A program made the position numbers and the translations under genes. The notes under the pieces are model-generated. The model was not told the origin of the DNA, did not search any database, and saw nothing but the letters and a program-made list of their open reading frames with translations. Positions 4,723 through 8,100 of a stretch of DNA of 8,100 nucleotides are shown piece after piece. This DNA is from Spongiicolonus versatilis. GTDB lineage: Bacteria; Pseudomonadota; Gammaproteobacteria; Arenicellales; Spongiicolonaceae. The stretch spans positions 1 to 8,100 of the forward strand of contig JAPYMU010000113.1 of assembly GCA_028286165.1 (NCBI GenBank), read 5' to 3'. The stretch's first letter is position 1, and each line of letters opens with the position of its first letter.

Positions 4723-6873
4723 TCATTTGTCATTAACTCCCTCCGCGCTCTGCACCACCGCCAGGGCGCTCATGTTCACCAGGCCGCGCACTGAGATGGA
4801 CTGGGTGACGATGTGCGCGGGCTGGGCTATGCCGGCCAGCTGGGACAGCGCGCAGTCGCCCTGCATTTCACCGTCAAAAACAAAATCCGGCCGGCGTTCC
4901 CGCAGCAGGTTCACCGCCGCGCGCATCTTCTCCGCCGACTTTTCGTTGCTGCCGCCGAAGTTGGAATGCGAAAGAAACGCCACCTTCGGTTCAATGCCGA
5001 AACGGCGCACCTCCCCGGCGGCCAGCAGCGCCATCTCGGCGAGTTCACCGGGGCCCGGGTCGGCGGTGACATGGCTGTCGCACAAAAAGAACGTGCCGCT
5101 TGGCAGCACCAGCCCGGTGAGCGCCGAGCACTGCATCACCCCGGGACTGCGGCCAATCACCCTGGTCACATGGCGCAGGTGCTGGCGGAATCTTCCCACC
5201 GTTCCGCACAGCATTGCATCGGCGTCGCCGAGTTTGACCATCAGCGCGGCCACCGCGGTGTTTTGTGTGCGCACCACGGTCTTGGCCTCCTCGGTGGACA
5301 CGCCGCTGCGCCCGAGCAGTTCGTGGTAGGCGCTCCAGTAGGCGCGGAAGCGGTCGTCCTGGTGAATGTTGACCAGTTCAAAATCCTCCCCGGCGCGCAT
5401 GCCGAGGCCCATTTCGGCGATGCGCCGCTCGATGACCGGCGGCCGCCCGATGAGAATGGGGCGCGCCAGACTGTCATCCAGCACCTGGCGCGCGGCGCGC
5501 AGCACCCGGCGGCTTTCGCCCTCGGCGTAGGCCAGGCGCATGGGCTTTTCGCGCGCGCGGTCGAACACCGGCTTCATCACAAAACCGGAGCGGAACACAA
5601 AGCGGCTGAGTTGCTGGCGGTAGGCGTCAAAGTCGGCGATGGGGCGCGTGGCCACTCCGCTGTCCATGGCGGCGCGCGCCACCGCCGGGGCGATTTCGGT
5701 GATCAGGCGCGGGTCAAAAGGCCGCGGAATTAAATAATCGCGGCCGAAAGTCAGCGACTGCCCGCCGTAGGCCCGCGCCACCACATCCGACGACGAGGCC
5801 ATGGCCAGGTCGGCCAGCGCGCGCACACAGGCGATCTTCATTTCCTCATTAATCGCCGTCGCCCCCACATCCAGCGCGCCGCGAAAAATAAACGGAAAGC
5901 ACAAAACATTGTTCACCTGGTTGGGGTAGTCGGAGCGGCCGGTGGCCATGATTACGTCGTCGCGCGCGGCCATGGCTTCTTCCGGGAGAATTTCCGGGTC
6001 GGGGTTGGCGAGGGCCAAAATCACCGGGTTGCCGGCCATGGTCTTGACCATGTCCCGGTCCACCACCCGCGGCCCCGACAGGCCGAGGAAAATGTCGGCG
6101 CCGGCAATGGCGTCGCGCAGGGTGCGCGCGTCGGTGTCGGCGGCGTAGCGCGACTTGTAGGAATCCATGTCGGCGCCGCGCCCGCGGTAAATGACGCCGC
6201 TGCGGTCGCACACGGTGATGTTTTCCCGGCGCAGGCCCATGTTCACCAGCAGATCCAGGCAGGCCAGGGCCGCGGCGCCGGCGCCGGAGGCGGCCAGTTT
6301 GACGCTGTCCAGGTTTTTGTCCACCAGCCGCAGGCCGTTGGTGATGGCGGTGGCGACAATGATGGCGGTGCCGTGCTGGTCGTCGTGAAAAACCGGGATG
6401 GAAAGTTTGTCGCGCAGTTTCTCCTCCACCATGAAGCACTGCGGCGCCTTGATGTCCTCCAGGTTGATGCCGCCGAAGGTGGGCGCGATGGCGGCGATGA
6501 TGTCCACCAGTTTGTCCGGGTCGCTTTCGTTGACTTCAATGTCAAACACGTCGATGCCGGAGAATTTTTTGAACAGCACCGCCTTGCCCTCCATCACCGG
6601 CTTGGCGGCCAGCGGGCCGATGTCGCCGAGGCCGAGCACCGCGGTGCCGTTGGAAACCACCGCCACCAGGTTGCCGCGCGCGGTGAGTTTCACCGCCGCC
6701 GCGGCGTCGTCGCGGATGGCCCGGCAGGCGGCGGCGACGCCGGGCGAGTAGGCCAGCGACAGGTCGCGCTGCGTCTCCATGGGCTTGGTGGCGGCAATCT
6801 CCAGTTTGCCGGCCGGCGCGGTGCGGTGGTACTCCAGCGCGGCGTCGTTGATGTCCTTGCCCGCGGTTTTCAC
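4723..6873 (-). CDS. maeB: NADP-type malic enzyme with C-terminal phosphotransacetylase-like domain (internally shortened)
   Basis: The 716-residue protein should decarboxylate malate to pyruvate, producing NAD(P)H. Residues about 10-430 are the malic enzyme: LEYHRTAPAGKLE (13-25), TQRDLSLAYSPGVA (34-47), ARGNLVAVVSNGTAVLGLGD (65-84), KPVMEGKAVLFKKFSGIDVF (91-110), GGINLEDIKAPQCF (134-147), FHDDQHGTA (162-170), the nucleotide-binding SGAGAAALACL (196-206) and ANPDPEILPEE (289-299). Residues about 432-716 are a phosphotransacetylase-like domain, which in MaeB proteins is mainly an acetyl-CoA-responsive regulatory and oligomerisation module. Between GDCALSQ (672-678) and LAGIAQPAHIV (679-689) about 45-50 residues present in E. 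coli MaeB are absent, including the PN-x-EAA motif; E. coli MaeB has about 759 residues. The GTG start overlaps the ccsA stop (GTGA, 6870-6873), and a weak GGTGA lies just before it, so translation is probably coupled. Catalytic function looks intact; allosteric control may not be. Confidence 0.93.
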   Translation of the reverse strand: MKTAGKDINDAALEYHRTAPAGKLEIAATKPMETQRDLSLAYSPGVAAACRAIRDDAAAAVKLTARGNLVAVVSNGTAVLGLGDIGPLAAKPVMEGKAVLFKKFSGIDVFDIEVNESDPDKLVDIIAAIAPTFGGINLEDIKAPQCFMVEEKLRDKLSIPVFHDDQHGTAIIVATAITNGLRLVDKNLDSVKLAASGAGAAALACLDLLVNMGLRRENITVCDRSGVIYRGRGADMDSYKSRYAADTDARTLRDAIAGADIFLGLSGPRVVDRDMVKTMAGNPVILALANPDPEILPEEAMAARDDVIMATGRSDYPNQVNNVLCFPFIFRGALDVGATAINEEMKIACVRALADLAMASSSDVVARAYGGQSLTFGRDYLIPRPFDPRLITEIAPAVARAAMDSGVATRPIADFDAYRQQLSRFVFRSGFVMKPVFDRAREKPMRLAYAEGESRRVLRAARQVLDDSLARPILIGRPPVIERRIAEMGLGMRAGEDFELVNIHQDDRFRAYWSAYHELLGRSGVSTEEAKTVVRTQNTAVAALMVKLGDADAMLCGTVGRFRQHLRHVTRVIGRSPGVMQCSALTGLVLPSGTFFLCDSHVTADPGPGELAEMALLAAGEVRRFGIEPKVAFLSHSNFGGSNEKSAEKMRAAVNLLRERRPDFVFDGEMQGDCALSQLAGIAQPAHIVTQSISVRGLVNMSALAVVQSAEGVNDK

Positions 6874-7994
6874 AGTTCACCGTACGAATGGAGGCCGCTG
6901 AGAAAAAGGTTCACGCCGAGGAAGGCGAAAGCGGTGATGCCGAGGCCGAGAATGCTCCACCACAGCATCGCCTCGCCGCCGCCGCGCGCCATGCGGAAGT
7001 GCAGCCAGGCGGCGTAGTTGAGCCACACGATGAGCGCCCAGGTTTCCTTCGGATCCCACGACCAGTAACTGCCCCAGGCGTCCGCCGCCCACAGCGCGCC
7101 GAGGATGGTGGCCACGGTGAAGAAGGCGAAGCCGAGAACGGTGGCGCGGTACACCAGCGCGTCCAGAACCTCGGTGGACGGCAGCCGGGAAATGGCCGCC
7201 CCGGCCAGGCGCCGCCGCAGAAGGCCGGCCGCGGCGGCCATGGCGGCGACAGCGAAGGCGCCGTAGCCGATGAAGTTGGCCGGCACATGGATCTTCATCC
7301 ACCACGACTGCAGCGCCGGCACCAGCGGCTGGATCAGGTGCGCCTGCCGGTCAAAGGTGTACCACAGCAAAAACGCCACCGCCGCGCTCACCAGCAGCAT
7401 GACAAAACCGCCCACCGCGCGCGCGCCGCTGCGCTCTTCGTAATGCAGGTAGATCAACGTGGCGACGACGCAGAACAGAACAAAAACCTCGTACAGGTTG
7501 CTGACCGGGATGTGGCCGTAGTCGGGGTTCACCAGGTAGGACTCGCGCCAGCGCACCAGCAGCGCGCACAAGCCCATCAGCGCCGCGCCCCAGGCCAGGC
7601 CGCCGCCGCCGCTGAGGGCGAAGTTGCGCCCGCCCAGCCAGCCGCAAAAATAAAACACCGTGGACAAAACAAACAGCACGCTCATCCACATCACCGCCGG
7701 CTGGCTGGCGAGAAAATAGCGCAGCAGAAAAATTTCCCCGCCGCGCGCGATGTCGTTTTGGTACAGCGCCAGCGCGCACAAACTCAGCGCCGCCGCCGCC
7801 GCGCAAAACCACTGCACATTGCGCCACGCCACGCCCAGCGCCGCCAGCGCCGGCACGCTGAGCACAAGAAGCGCGGTTTCATAACCGTCCAGCGCCGCGC
7901 CCCAGGCGGCAAAACCGGCGGCGGCCCCGGCCACCAGCGCGGCCAGCCACAAGCCGTCGCGCGCCGGCCGGATGAGTTGTGTTGCATGCGCCAT
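6870..7994 (-). CDS. ccsA: Cytochrome c assembly protein CcsA/ResC (system II heme handling)
   Basis: The 374-residue polytopic membrane protein carries the tryptophan-rich heme-handling motif WGSYWSWDPKETWALIVWLN (307-326) and an ending typical of the family, LGVNLFLSGLHSYGEL. Candidate heme-ligand or conserved histidines are His161 in HIPVSNLYE (161-169), His236 in WWMKIHVPANFIGYG (231-245) and His369 in GLHSYG. The C-terminal CcmC/CcsA-like core spans about residues 130-374; the N-terminal part adds further hydrophobic spans. With ResB/Ccs1, CcsA exports heme and attaches it to periplasmic CXXCH motifs. ATG at 7994 gives MAHATQLIRP; no strong ribosome binding site is seen. The stop overlaps the malic enzyme start by four bases. 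The partner resB normally lies immediately upstream; I cannot confirm it in the 106 bases left. Confidence 0.92.
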   Translation of the reverse strand: MAHATQLIRPARDGLWLAALVAGAAAGFAAWGAALDGYETALLVLSVPALAALGVAWRNVQWFCAAAAALSLCALALYQNDIARGGEIFLLRYFLASQPAVMWMSVLFVLSTVFYFCGWLGGRNFALSGGGGLAWGAALMGLCALLVRWRESYLVNPDYGHIPVSNLYEVFVLFCVVATLIYLHYEERSGARAVGGFVMLLVSAAVAFLLWYTFDRQAHLIQPLVPALQSWWMKIHVPANFIGYGAFAVAAMAAAAGLLRRRLAGAAISRLPSTEVLDALVYRATVLGFAFFTVATILGALWAADAWGSYWSWDPKETWALIVWLNYAAWLHFRMARGGGEAMLWWSILGLGITAFAFLGVNLFLSGLHSYGEL

Positions 7995-8100
7995 GATTCA
8001 GCCCGCCACTTTACCACGCCGCGCGGTGCGGCGGCGCCAGCGGGTGGAAAGGCGCGCGGTGTTTTATTGCGGTTTTTTCAGAACCGCCATTCGCCGCTGA
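7995..8100. other. Window-edge region upstream of ccsA, no gene identified
   Basis: On the minus strand, one frame is open from the edge to a TAA at about 8012-8014, another ends earlier with ...RMAVLKKPQ and a TAA at 8063-8065, and the third stops sooner still. Any could be the tail of an upstream gene such as resB, but none is long enough to recognise. An inverted repeat, GCGGTT (8069-8074) and AACCGC (8082-8087) with a 7-base loop, is present. It has no T run after it on either strand, so it does not look like an intrinsic terminator. Confidence 0.3.

Noticed and set aside
4813..5733. Plus-strand open frame of 306 codons opposite the malic enzyme
   Set aside because: It is antisense to conserved malic enzyme/phosphotransacetylase sequence and its His/Ala/Gly-rich product has no recognisable domain.
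8069..8087. GCGGTT/AACCGC hairpin as an intrinsic terminator
   Set aside because: No T run follows the stem on either strand; the T residues are in the loop.

Overview
The window is GC-rich and tightly packed. It looks like a proteobacterial chromosome, most plausibly an alpha- or gammaproteobacterium, but only protein family resemblance supports that placement. I see no rRNA, tRNA, CRISPR array, transposase or phage gene.

Layout. (1) Positions 1-174, minus strand: the first 58 codons of an enolase-superfamily enzyme (mandelate racemase / muconate lactonizing group) that runs off the left edge. Its N-terminus resembles the cis-3-hydroxy-L-proline dehydratase / hydroxyproline-betaine epimerase branch. 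(2) After a divergent spacer (175-428), a plus-strand GlxA-type AraC regulator with a DJ-1/PfpI-like sensor domain (429-1466). (3) A complete polar amino acid ABC importer on the plus strand: binding protein (1612-2448), a likely intrinsic terminator or attenuator, permease 1 (2570-3241), permease 2 (3248-3922) and ATPase (3919-4641). (4) A short convergent junction (4642-4722) carrying a decayed piece of phosphotransacetylase-like coding sequence. (5) On the minus strand, a NADP-type malic enzyme with a C-terminal phosphotransacetylase-like domain (4723-6873). It overlaps by 4 bases the end of the upstream cytochrome c assembly gene ccsA/resC (6870-7994). The last 106 bases hold no gene I can name.

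The left half reads as one catabolic uptake module: a regulator, an importer and an enzyme of proline-derivative metabolism. The binding protein keeps the Arg that grips the ligand carboxylate, but appears to have Ser where family members have the Asp that grips the alpha-amino group. That would fit an unusual amine such as a cyclic or N-methylated amino acid. The right half is housekeeping: anaplerotic carbon metabolism next to cytochrome c maturation.

The most striking observation is in the malic enzyme. Its phosphotransacetylase-like domain lacks a contiguous block of about 45-50 residues near the C-terminus, including the usual PN-x-EAA motif. A degenerate copy of the end of that missing block lies just past the stop codon, in the same frame. 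This points to a local duplication and deletion. I found no convincing previously undescribed multi-gene system.
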